A stretch of DNA of 10,209 nt from positions 1-10,209 of the forward strand of contig CANQJY010000037.1 of NCBI GenBank assembly GCA_947624365.1. Direction: 5' to 3'. The notes under the pieces were generated by a model. It ran no database searches. It had not been told where the DNA came from and saw nothing but the letters and a program-made list of their open reading frames with translations. This DNA is from an uncultured Clostridia bacterium (GTDB lineage Bacteria > Bacillota > Clostridia > TANB77 > CAG-508). A program made the position numbers and the translations under genes. The stretch's first letter is position 1, and each line of letters begins with the position of its first letter. Positions 1 to 6,077 of this stretch are shown here, piece after piece.

Positions 1-1
1 A

Positions 2-454
2 GCACAAGATATACTAACAGGAAAAGATTTAGAAAAGATTAATTTTGAACAAGTACGCGGAAAAGAAGGAATTAAGCGAGCAACCATTACAATTGCAGGA
101 AAAGATATTAAAGTTGTTGCAGCAAGTGGCTTAGCAAATGCCAGAACAATCTTAGAAGAAATAAAATCTGGAAAAGCAGATTATCAATTTGTAGAAATTA
201 TGGCATGTCCAGGTGGATGTATAATGGGTGGTGGCCAACCAATCAAAAGTGCAAAAATTCGTGATGAAGTAGATGTTAAAAAATTAAGAGCAGATAGTTT
301 ATATGATATTGATGAAAAAAGTCATATTCGAAAATCACATGAAAATCCAATTTTAAAAACAATTTATGAAGAATATTTAGAAAAACCAGGAAGTCATAAA
401 GCTCATGAATTATTGCATACTTCTTATAAAAAGAGAGAAAAATATAGAATTTAA
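2..454 (+). CDS. hydA: [FeFe] hydrogenase, C-terminal part (5' end outside window)
   Basis: This is the last 150 residues of an iron-only hydrogenase, which reversibly reduces protons to H2 with ferredoxin or an NADH-linked donor during fermentation. The reading frame is open from base 2, so the gene starts outside the window. Fragment residues 67-80 carry the third H-cluster signature MACPGGCxxGGGQP; C69 and C73 are the family's ligands to the 4Fe-4S part of the H-cluster, the second one bridging to the di-iron subsite. Residues 97-150, with SLYDIDE and HENPILKTIYEEYL, match the iron-hydrogenase small-subunit domain fused to the C terminus in clostridial enzymes. The N-terminal iron-sulfur domains are not visible, so a monomeric ferredoxin enzyme cannot be told from the subunit of an electron-bifurcating complex. 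upp starts 11 bases after the stop, so the two genes are probably cotranscribed. The family call is very secure. Confidence 0.95.
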   Translation, partial: AQDILTGKDLEKINFEQVRGKEGIKRATITIAGKDIKVVAASGLANARTILEEIKSGKADYQFVEIMACPGGCIMGGGQPIKSAKIRDEVDVKKLRADSLYDIDEKSHIRKSHENPILKTIYEEYLEKPGSHKAHELLHTSYKKREKYRI

Positions 455-465
455 AGGAGAAAAAA

Positions 466-1092
466 ATGCAACCAATTATATTAGATAATCCATTAATTAG
501 ACACAAATTATCAATTATCAGAAATAAAAATACAGGAACAAAAGAATTTAGAGAGATTATAGGAGAAATTGCTTCATTATTATGTTATAAAGCAATGGAA
601 GACGCAAAATTGAAAACTATTGAAATAGAAACACCTCTATGCAAGATGGAAACTGAAGTATTAGACGAAAATGAATATGCATTTGTTCCAATTTTACGTG
701 CAGGAACAGGAATGTTAGACGGACTAATCCATGTGATTCCAAATGCAAAAATAGGGCATATTGGATTATACCGTAATGAAGAAACTTTGAAACCTGTAAA
801 ATATTATTACAAAATGCCAAAAGATATACAGAAAAGGCAAGTAATAGTATTAGATCCCATGCTTGCAACAGGAGGATCAGCAGTAGATGCAATTACAATG
901 TTAAAAGAAGATGGGGTAAAAAATATAAAATTTTTATCAATTATATCCGCACCAGAAGGAATAAAAAAATTAGAAGAAAATCATCCTGATGTGCAATTAT
1001 ATACAGCATGTGTTGATAAATCACTAAATGAATTTGGATATATTGTTCCTGGATTAGGAGATGCTGGAGATAGAATATTTGGAACAAAATAA
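466..1092 (+). CDS. upp: Uracil phosphoribosyltransferase
   Basis: This cytoplasmic pyrimidine salvage enzyme joins uracil and PRPP to give UMP and pyrophosphate. It is 208 residues, the normal family length. The PRPP-binding loop VLDPMLATGGSA lies at 128-139, the conserved PILRAGTGMLDG segment at 75-86, and the C-terminal uracil-binding segment GYIVPGLGDAGDR at 191-203. The ATG at 466 is chosen because AAAGGAG lies about six bases before it and the N terminus (IILDNPLIRHKL) fits the family start. It sits 11 bases behind the hydrogenase gene, so it likely shares that transcript, and it is followed immediately by a hairpin terminator. No pyrimidine attenuator (PyrR-type leader) is visible in the 11-base gap. 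Nothing is missing or odd in the protein. Confidence 0.97.
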   Translation: MQPIILDNPLIRHKLSIIRNKNTGTKEFREIIGEIASLLCYKAMEDAKLKTIEIETPLCKMETEVLDENEYAFVPILRAGTGMLDGLIHVIPNAKIGHIGLYRNEETLKPVKYYYKMPKDIQKRQVIVLDPMLATGGSAVDAITMLKEDGVKNIKFLSIISAPEGIKKLEENHPDVQLYTACVDKSLNEFGYIVPGLGDAGDRIFGTK

Positions 1093-1141
1093 TAGAAAAA
1101 GACATGTATTGCGAAAAAAATGCATTACATGTCTTTTTCTA
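1093..1141. terminator. Hairpin terminator between upp and the convergent Asn-rich gene
   Basis: A perfect 16-bp stem (1093-1108 with 1126-1141) starts right after the upp stop codon. It can extend inwards by TGC/GCA past one T:T mismatch, leaving an A-rich loop. The A and T tracts sit inside the lower stem, so it can work in both directions. This suits its place between two convergent genes. Confidence 0.85.
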
Positions 1142-1147
1142 TTGCAA

Positions 1148-1252
1148 CTAGTTATTGCAGTTTTGGTTATTGTTTTGATTTTCATTATTACTGTTGTTTT
1201 TGTTATTTTTGTTGTTCTTATTATTTTTGTTGTTGTTATTATTATCTGACAT
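1148..1252 (-). CDS. Asparagine-rich 34-residue microprotein
   Basis: I do not recognise this as a named family. The product is MSD followed by an Asn-rich tail: 22 of 34 residues are Asn, with Lys at 9, 12, 15 and 18 in an NNK rhythm, then Ser, Glu and Gln among the Asn, and one Cys at 32. There is no membrane segment. The case for a real gene is its SD: GGAGGTG ends six bases before the ATG at 1252, as good as any in the window. The Asn codons are mixed (10 AAT, 12 AAC), so the run is not a simple triplet-slippage tract, and the high AAC share is unusual in such AT-rich DNA. It converges on upp and shares its terminator. An upstream in-frame extension is open to 1342 but lacks an SD. Function is unknown. 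A low-complexity, hydrophilic protein in a spore-former could be a sporulation or coat-related peptide, but that is a guess. Confidence 0.6.
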   Translation of the reverse strand: MSDNNNNNKNNKNNKNNKNNSNNENQNNNQNCNN

Positions 1253-1321
1253 GAAAAGCACCTCCATTTCATTATCTATATTTATTGTGTCAACTTTTTT
1301 AAAAAATATACATAAAATAGA

Positions 1322-1350
1322 TTGAAAAATCACAAAATACATGATAATAT
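1322..1350 (+). promoter_or_regulatory. Probable sigma-A promoter of murD
   Basis: TTGAAA at 1322-1327 is followed after 17 bases by TAATAT at 1345-1350; the overlapping GATAAT at 1343-1348 would give a 15-base spacer. This lies 40 bases before the murD ATG, behind a terminator, where a promoter is needed. Confidence 0.5.
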
Positions 1351-1389
1351 TGAGTGAGAAAATTTATCCATTAGAGAGGATTGAAAAAA

Positions 1390-2793
1390 ATGAATTATAA
1401 AAATGAAAAGTTGGAAGAATTTAACAATTTTATTCGATTTAGAAAAGTAGCAGTTATAGGGTTAGGTGTTAGCAATATTCCTTTATTAGATTATTTATAT
1501 CAAAAGCAAGCAAAAGTTACTGTTTTTGATGACAGAGATATTAATAATATTCCAACAGAAATAACAAATAAAGTATTAAATTATGGTTTTGAATATTCAT
1601 TTGGAGAAAATGCATTAGAAAAATTACAAAATTTTATTGTAATTTTCCGTTCACCTAGTTGTTTACCTACTCGACCAGAGCTAGAAAAAGAAGCAAAAAA
1701 TGGAGCAATAGTTACAACAGAGATTGAATTATTTATGAAAATGTGTCCTGCAAAAATAATAGGAGTAACAGGAAGTGATGGAAAAACAACAACAACTAGT
1801 TTAATTCATGCTATTTTGCAAGATGCTGGATATAATACATTTTTGGGAGGTAATATTGGAACACCATTATTCACAAAATTACCTGAAATTGTACCAGAAG
1901 ATGTAGTTGTTTTAGAATTAAGTAGTTTTCAATTAATGGGAATGGATATTAGCCCAGAAATTGCTGTTATTACAAATATAACACCAAATCATTTGAATAT
2001 ACATAAAGATTATGAAGAATATATAAATGCTAAAAAAACTATTTTTCAACATCAAAATGAAAAAGGAATTTTAGTATTAAACTATGATAATGAAATCACT
2101 AAAAATTGTTCTAAAGAAGCAAATGGAAAAGTAATATTTTTTAGTAGTAATAACAAATTAGATAATGGATATATAGTTGATGAAGGTATGATAAAAGTTT
2201 GTCAAGATAAAATTAGGAAACATATTTTAAACACAGATGAAGTTATTTTAAAAGGAAAACACAATTATGAAAATATTTGTGCTGCTATTGCTGCAACACA
2301 AACATTAGTTGACATAGATAATGCAGTTAATACTATCAAAGCATTTCATCCAGTTGCTCATAGAATTGAATTTGTAAGAGAAATTGATGGCGTAAGCTGG
2401 TATAATGATTCTAGTAGTTCATCTCCTACGAGAACTATTGCGGGAATTCAGGCATTTGACAAAGAAAAGATTGTTCTAATTGCAGGAGGATATGATAAAA
2501 ATTTAGATTACACAGCTATAGCAAAACCAATTTTAGATAAAGTAACTACACTTGTTTTAATGGGGCAAACAGCAGGAAAGATATTTGAAGCTGTAAAAGC
2601 AGAAATGGAAGTTCAAAATAAGAAAATTCCAATTTATACAGCAAATGATTTAGATCAAGCGATTTCTTTAGCAAAAAAATATGCAAAAAATGGGGAAGTG
2701 GTTTTATTCTCGCCAGCTAGTGCAAGTTTTGATATGTTCAAAAATGCAGTCGAAAGGGGAGAGTTGTTTAAGGAAAAAGTAAATAAGTTATAA
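1390..2793 (+). CDS. murD: UDP-N-acetylmuramoylalanine--D-glutamate ligase
   Basis: This cytoplasmic peptidoglycan precursor enzyme adds D-glutamate to UDP-MurNAc-L-Ala with ATP. With the chosen ATG it has 467 residues, near the usual 450. An N-terminal Rossmann segment carries GLGVSN (24-29). The ATP loop GVTGSDGKTTTT is at 125-136, LSSFQL at 177-182, NHLNIH at 200-205, KHNYENICAA at 290-299, the glutamate ligase C-terminal start HRIEFV at 324-329, and SPASASFDMF at 441-450. I prefer the ATG at 1390 over the in-frame TTG at 1381, because GAGAGGA ends at 1380: nine bases from the ATG, but directly abutting the TTG. In the segment where many MurD proteins read NDSKATNP it reads NDSSSSSPT (339-347), a Ser-rich form I associate with clostridial MurD. 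It stands alone between a promoter and a terminator, not in a dcw cluster. Confidence 0.96.
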   Translation: MNYKNEKLEEFNNFIRFRKVAVIGLGVSNIPLLDYLYQKQAKVTVFDDRDINNIPTEITNKVLNYGFEYSFGENALEKLQNFIVIFRSPSCLPTRPELEKEAKNGAIVTTEIELFMKMCPAKIIGVTGSDGKTTTTSLIHAILQDAGYNTFLGGNIGTPLFTKLPEIVPEDVVVLELSSFQLMGMDISPEIAVITNITPNHLNIHKDYEEYINAKKTIFQHQNEKGILVLNYDNEITKNCSKEANGKVIFFSSNNKLDNGYIVDEGMIKVCQDKIRKHILNTDEVILKGKHNYENICAAIAATQTLVDIDNAVNTIKAFHPVAHRIEFVREIDGVSWYNDSSSSSPTRTIAGIQAFDKEKIVLIAGGYDKNLDYTAIAKPILDKVTTLVLMGQTAGKIFEAVKAEMEVQNKKIPIYTANDLDQAISLAKKYAKNGEVVLFSPASASFDMFKNAVERGELFKEKVNKL

Positions 2794-2820
2794 GGAGCAA
2801 AGATTTTGCTTCTTTTTTTA
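2793..2820 (+). terminator. Intrinsic terminator of murD
   Basis: AGGAGCAAA (2793-2801) pairs with TTTGCTTCT (2805-2813), with one G:U pair and a three-base loop. A T-run to 2819 follows. The first base is the last base of the murD stop codon. Confidence 0.8.
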
Positions 2821-2879
2821 GTTCTAAAAAAGACAACCTTAGAATATTATATAGAAATAGTTAATTTAGGAGGTTGCAT

Positions 2880-3179
2880 ATGACAATAGAAGAAAGAAAA
2901 ACGGTAAATACTAATATTATACAAAATTTAATTTTAGAAAATAGAGGGAAATTAACAATTTCAGGTGTTAATGATGTGTTAAGTTTTGATGATCAAGTTG
3001 TTGTAGTTGAAACAGAATTAGGTTTATTAACAGTAAAAGGAGAGAATATTCGAGTAAATAAATTAAGCATTGATACTTCAGAAGTTATTTTGGAAGGAGA
3101 AATTTCATATCTTGCATATAGTGACAAGGATCAAGAGAAAATGAAGAATACAAGTTTATTAAGCAAAATTTTTAAATAG
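2880..3179 (+). CDS. yabP: Spore cortex assembly protein YabP
   Basis: This 99-residue protein matches the YabP family, needed for spore cortex formation in the mother cell; its biochemical role is not known. The family core is clear: LENRGKLTISGVNDVLSFDD (19-38) followed by ETELGLLTVKGENI (44-57), KLSIDTSEVILEGEI (61-75) and LAYSD (78-82). It has no signal peptide or membrane segment. The ATG at 2880 is chosen over the in-frame TTG at 2874, because AGGAGG at 2868-2873 gives six-base spacing to the ATG but abuts the TTG. yabQ begins 12 bases after the stop, so the two are cotranscribed, as in Bacillus. In Bacillus the pair is under sigma-E, but I could not find a convincing sigma-E or sigma-A promoter in the 60 bases after the murD terminator. 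Confidence 0.92.
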   Translation: MTIEERKTVNTNIIQNLILENRGKLTISGVNDVLSFDDQVVVVETELGLLTVKGENIRVNKLSIDTSEVILEGEISYLAYSDKDQEKMKNTSLLSKIFK

Positions 3180-3191
3180 GCGGAGGAAAAC

Positions 3192-3680
3192 ATGATTACA
3201 AATCAGGCATATATTTTTATGATTTTTATTATCATTGGAATGTTAATTGGTATTCTATTTGACTTTTTTAGGATATTGCGAAAAAGTATTAAAACAAAAG
3301 ATTTTATAACATATATCGAAGATGTCTTATTTTGTGTATTAACAGGTGTTATTTTATTATATTCTATTTTTACCTTTAATAGTGGAGAAATCAGAATTTA
3401 TATATTTATAGGACTACTGTTCGGTTGTCTTATTTATATGCTTAGTATAAGTAAATATTTTGTAAAAATCAATGTGTTTTTATTGAACAAAGCTATTGAT
3501 TTAATAGAAAAAATAAAAAATATATTATTAGTACCAATAAATTTTATGAGGAAAAGTGTACGAAAAATATTTAAGCCAATATCATTTATTATTATTAATT
3601 TGAGAAAAAATTTGTCGAAAATCCCAATGAAAGTTGATTTTTTGAAAAAAAATCAAAAAATTAACAAAAAAATGTCATAA
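3192..3680 (+). CDS. yabQ: Spore cortex biosynthesis membrane protein YabQ
   Basis: YabQ is a small integral membrane protein of the outer forespore membrane, required for cortex synthesis. This one has 162 residues. Three hydrophobic segments lie at about 5-25, 43-63 and 68-88, followed by a long basic tail rich in Lys and Arg (100-162). The family pattern of the first helix, small residues then Asp and Arg, is visible as GMLIGILFDFFRILRK (16-31), and D44 starts the second helix. GGAGG lies five bases before the ATG. It follows yabP by 12 bases. The tail ends in a very Lys-rich stretch and contains Ile-rich patches that could be amphipathic. The call rests on this pattern and above all on the yabP-yabQ-divIC order, which is characteristic. 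Confidence 0.88.
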   Translation: MITNQAYIFMIFIIIGMLIGILFDFFRILRKSIKTKDFITYIEDVLFCVLTGVILLYSIFTFNSGEIRIYIFIGLLFGCLIYMLSISKYFVKINVFLLNKAIDLIEKIKNILLVPINFMRKSVRKIFKPISFIIINLRKNLSKIPMKVDFLKKNQKINKKMS

Positions 3681-3762
3681 ATTAGAAGGATTTTTGTATA
3701 AAAAGAAGAATAATATATTAGTACCATCCGTAAGGAAAAATGAAGTGGAGAGATGAATACTC

Positions 3763-4038
3763 ATGAAAAATACAAAAGAACTTTTTAAATGGTTATTTGT
3801 AATAGTAGTTCTTATTTATGCAATATTTACATTTGCAAATCAACAAAAAACCCTAAATCAATACGCTAAATCTACTGAAGAATTATCACAACAAATTGAG
3901 GAACAAAAAGAATATCAAGAAGAATTAGCAAAAAGAAAAGAAGACATATCATCTGAAAAATACATAGAAGATATAGCTAGGGATAAATTAGATATGTATT
4001 TACCAAATGAAAAAGTATATATTGATACAGGTTTTTAA
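3763..4038 (+). CDS. divIC: Septum formation initiator, DivIC/FtsB family
   Basis: This 91-residue bitopic protein of the division complex works with DivIB/FtsQ and FtsL at the septum. It has a short cytoplasmic N terminus, one membrane segment (about 9-25), and a Gln/Glu/Lys-rich coiled coil (about 30-62). The family end motif is YIEDIARDKLDMYLPNEKVY at 67-86, corresponding to the usual YIExxAREKLxxxxPGExxY. The SD GGAGAG (3747-3752) is 10 bases from the ATG, slightly long. It lies 82 bases after yabQ, in the gene order yabP-yabQ-divIC known from Bacillus. Whether it has its own promoter is unclear: the gap holds an AT-rich stretch with TATATT at 3714-3719 but no good -35. The transcript ends at a strong terminator. 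Confidence 0.9.
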   Translation: MKNTKELFKWLFVIVVLIYAIFTFANQQKTLNQYAKSTEELSQQIEEQKEYQEELAKRKEDISSEKYIEDIARDKLDMYLPNEKVYIDTGF

Positions 4039-4086
4039 AATTATTCAAAATTTTTGTAATAACAAAGCTTTGAATAATTTTTTTTT
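4038..4086 (+). terminator. Intrinsic terminator after divIC
   Basis: AAATTATTCAAA (4038-4049) pairs perfectly with TTTGAATAATTT (4069-4080), and nine T follow or overlap the stem end (4078-4086). It begins at the divIC stop codon. Confidence 0.85.
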
Positions 4087-4105
4087 ACTAAAAACTGGAA
4101 AATCT

Positions 4106-4135
4106 ATTCCATTTTTTTATGGAATATGATATAAT
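4106..4135 (+). promoter_or_regulatory. Extended -10 promoter of rho with inverted repeat
   Basis: TGATATAAT at 4127-4135 is a perfect extended -10. The -35 position (TTCCAT, 4107-4112) is poor. A 7-bp perfect inverted repeat, ATTCCAT (4106-4112) and ATGGAAT (4119-4125) around six T, covers the -35 and spacer and could be an operator. The rho SD follows at 4148. Confidence 0.65.
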
Positions 4136-4158
4136 ATATAACATAAAAGGAGGAAGTT

Positions 4159-5490
4159 ATGCCAGAATTAGAAGAAATGACTTTACTAGACTTAAAAGCT
4201 CTAGCAAAGGAAAATAATATTAAAAACATATCAAAATTAAAAAAAGAAGATCTAATTGAAATTTTAAGCAAAATTATGAAACCCGAAGAAAAATTAGAAG
4301 ATAAAATAATTAATCAGACGCAATATGATGAAAATGGTGAACCTATAGTTGATTATAAATTAACAAATGAAGGTGATGAAATTGCAGAAGGTATTTTAGA
4401 CATTTTACCTGATGGATATGGTTTTTTAAGAGGAGAAAATTATTTATCAACTCCAAAAGATGTATATATTTCAATGATTCAAATTAAAAGATTTCACCTA
4501 GATACAGGTGATGTTATCAAAGGTATTTCAAGATTTCGTGAAGGAGAGAAATTCCCATCTTTAATTTTTGTTGGAGAAGTAAATGGGGAACACCCTGAAA
4601 AAGCAGCAAAAAGAAAAAGATTTGATGAATTAACTCCAATCTACCCAAATGAAAAATTAAAATTAGAAACAACAACAAATGAATATGCAATGAGAATAAT
4701 TGACTTAATTAGCCCAATTGGAAAAGGCCAGAGAGGTATGATTGTTGCACAACCAAAAGTAGGAAAAACTACTTTATTAAAGAAAATAGCAAATAGTATA
4801 ACTAATAATAATCCTGAAGTTGAACTAATAGTTCTTTTGATTGACGAAAGGCCAGAAGAAGTAACAGACATGAAACGTTCAATAAAAGGTCAAGTAATTT
4901 ATTCAACATTTGATGAATTGCCAGAGCATCATGTAAAAGTAGCTGAAATGGTATTAGAAAGAGCAAAAAGAATTGTAGAACATGGAAAAGATGTTGTTAT
5001 TCTATTGGATAGTATTACTAGACTAGCAAGAGCATATAACTTAGTAATTCCATCTTCAGGTAGAACATTATCAGGAGGTTTAGATCCTGCAGCTTTACAT
5101 AAACCAAAAAAGTTTTTTGGAGCAGCACGAAATATTGAATTTGGTGGAAGTTTAACAATACTTGCAACAGCATTGGTAGAAACAGGTAGCAGAATGGATG
5201 ATGTTATATTTGAAGAATTTAAAGGAACAGGCAATATGGAAGTACATCTAGATAGAAAATTGTCAGAAAAACGTATTTTCCCAGCAATAGACATAAATAA
5301 ATCAGGAACAAGAAGGGAAGACCTATTATTAACACAAAAAGAAAAAGAAACTGTATTTGCATTAAGAAAAGCAATGAACAGTCTACCTGTTGCAGAAGTA
5401 ACAGAGCAAGTTATCAAAAAAATGACAGAAACAAAAAATAATGATGAATTTATTGACAACATGGATTTATATTTAAAACTATATAAATAA
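4159..5490 (+). CDS. rho: Transcription termination factor Rho
   Basis: Rho is the hexameric RNA-dependent ATPase/translocase that ends transcription of untranslated RNA. This one has 443 residues, normal for a Rho with only a short insert. A Rho N-terminal helical domain spans about 7-40 (LLDLKALAKENNIKNISKLK). After an acidic linker comes the cold-shock-like primary RNA site (about 75-142, with GYGFLR and KDVYIS). The RecA-like motor has Walker A QPKVGKTT (198-205), LIDERPEEVTDM (228-239), Walker B VVILLDSITRLARAYN (279-294), and the secondary-site segments SGRTLSGGLDPAALHKPKKF (300-319) and EEFKGTGNMEVHLDR (352-366). AGGAGG lies five bases before the ATG. It is a single-gene transcript with its own promoter. 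No truncation or missing motif was seen. In Bacillus, rho lies elsewhere, so its place after divIC is a local arrangement. Confidence 0.98.
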   Translation: MPELEEMTLLDLKALAKENNIKNISKLKKEDLIEILSKIMKPEEKLEDKIINQTQYDENGEPIVDYKLTNEGDEIAEGILDILPDGYGFLRGENYLSTPKDVYISMIQIKRFHLDTGDVIKGISRFREGEKFPSLIFVGEVNGEHPEKAAKRKRFDELTPIYPNEKLKLETTTNEYAMRIIDLISPIGKGQRGMIVAQPKVGKTTLLKKIANSITNNNPEVELIVLLIDERPEEVTDMKRSIKGQVIYSTFDELPEHHVKVAEMVLERAKRIVEHGKDVVILLDSITRLARAYNLVIPSSGRTLSGGLDPAALHKPKKFFGAARNIEFGGSLTILATALVETGSRMDDVIFEEFKGTGNMEVHLDRKLSEKRIFPAIDINKSGTRREDLLLTQKEKETVFALRKAMNSLPVAEVTEQVIKKMTETKNNDEFIDNMDLYLKLYK

Positions 5491-5493
5491 TAT

Positions 5494-5577
5494 CTAGTGT
5501 CCAATTGGGGACGGTCCTTTTTTGGACATTTCTCTTAACAAATGTCCAAAAAAGGACCGTCCCCAATTGGACACTAG
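5494..5577. repeat. Perfect 38-bp inverted repeat, REP/MITE-like hairpin element
   Basis: The left arm (5494-5531) and right arm (5540-5577) are exact reverse complements over 38 bases, with loop CTCTTAAC. Each arm is itself palindromic: CCAATTGG (5501-5508), GGACGGTCC (5509-5517), and TGTCC (5498-5502) facing GGACA (5524-5528). It is much richer in GC than its surroundings. The ends are CTAG on both sides, which is self-complementary and so could be either element end or a 4-bp target duplication. From memory, closely similar GGGGACGGTCC/TTTTTTGGACA palindromes recur in clostridial intergenic regions; I could not search. It begins four bases after the rho stop codon and could also end rho transcription. 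A weaker outer pairing AATATC/GATATT (5489-5494, 5582-5587) flanks it. Confidence 0.85.
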
Positions 5578-5613
5578 TTTGGATATTATTTTGCGCAAAG
5601 TTTCTACAAAATA

Positions 5614-5642
5614 TTTACAAAACAGGATTTTTTTGATATAAT
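5614..5642 (+). promoter_or_regulatory. Strong sigma-A-like promoter in ORF-free region
   Basis: TTTACA (5614-5619), a 17-base spacer, then TATAAT (5637-5642) preceded by TG one base upstream (extended -10). It is one of the two best promoters in the window, yet no SD-led ORF follows for 430 bases. Transcription would begin near 5649. Confidence 0.7.
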
Positions 5643-5648
5643 AGTATT

Positions 5649-5919
5649 TGTAGTAAAAAAAGAAAGGAACAAATAGTAGGAAAACTAAAAAAATTGTAGA
5701 AAATTTAGGATAGAGAATAGAGGGATAATATAAGATTTCTCTATATTAATTGAAATATAACATTGCACAAAATCAAAGTTTTGTACAATGTTGCATAGGA
5801 GAAAATCTTTATTATAGAAATATTCTAAAAAACGCTATATATAGCTATTATTCACTAATGTAACTTGTTGAGTAAAATATAAAAATCGCTTAAAATCGAT
5901 TTTCATGCGTTGTTTTTTT
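5649..5919 (+). ncRNA. Candidate non-coding transcript of unknown type
   Basis: This stretch holds no credible ORF: the only ATG codons open frames of a few codons with no SD. It follows a strong promoter and contains several hairpins. ATAGAGAA (5710-5717) pairs with TTCTCTAT (5737-5744). A 14-bp stem with one mismatch lies at 5759-5772/5779-5792. GCTATATATAGC is at 5834-5845, and AAAATCG (5882-5888) pairs with CGATTTT (5897-5903). GCGTT (5907-5911), just before a T7 run at 5913-5919, could pair back to AACGC (5831-5835) with adjoining A/T pairs, closing a terminal domain. I could not match it to 6S RNA, tmRNA, RNase P, T-box or a riboswitch I know. It might instead be a long 5' leader of the recombinase gene, or decayed sequence. 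Confidence 0.3.
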
Positions 5920-5921
5920 AT

Positions 5922-6027
5922 AAATTTTTAGTTTTATATAGTTCTAAAAATTTTAGCTAAAAAAATCAAATTTTTAGAATTATTAAATTAAATTTTATAA
6001 ATTATAAAAATATAAAACTTATAATTT
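5922..6027. repeat. AT-rich inverted repeats upstream of the recombinase gene
   Basis: TTCTAAAAATTT (5942-5953) and AAATTTTTAGAA (5968-5979) form a perfect 12-bp inverted repeat. AAATTTTTAG also occurs at 5922-5931, a direct repeat of 5968-5977 and an inverted repeat of 5944-5953. AAATTATAA (5999-6007) faces TTATAATTT (6019-6027). The stretch is almost pure A+T, so some of this is expected by chance; the 12-bp pair and its third copy are less so. No ORF or SD is seen here. Confidence 0.5.
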
Positions 6028-6064
6028 TGAAAATGCTTAAGATTCCCCTATTCCCTACTATTTT

Positions 6065-6073
6065 TGGTATAAT
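6065..6073 (+). promoter_or_regulatory. Extended -10 element just before the recombinase ATG
   Basis: TGGTATAAT fits the extended -10 consensus exactly and ends four bases before the ATG at 6078. Transcription would start at about 6079-6081, practically at the start codon. There is no -35 match (CCCCTA at 6045-6050). Confidence 0.45.
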
Positions 6074-6077
6074 AAAA

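Noticed and set aside
1061..1249. Very hydrophobic plus-strand frame rich in Val and Ile
   Set aside because: It is the complement of the Asn-rich gene (AAT/AAC read as ATT/GTT), starts inside upp without an SD, and runs through the terminator hairpin.
1381..1389. TTG start for murD, three codons before the ATG
   Set aside because: The SD directly abuts this TTG with no spacing, while the ATG at 1390 has nine bases.
4929..5504. Long open frame (191 codons) on the minus strand inside rho
   Set aside because: It is fully antisense to well-conserved Rho motor motifs, has no SD or recognisable domain, and its composition is that of a shadow frame.
5588..5920. Known RNA classes (tRNA, 6S, tmRNA, T-box, riboswitch) in the ORF-free region
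   Set aside because: No cloverleaf, no T-box motif, no known aptamer core and no tag-peptide frame were visible; only generic hairpins.
6027..6077. Longer N terminus of the recombinase (TTG 6027 or ATG 6033)
   Set aside because: No SD, and the added residues (hydrophobic, Pro/Phe-rich) do not resemble XerC/D N termini; the stretch is better read as promoter DNA.
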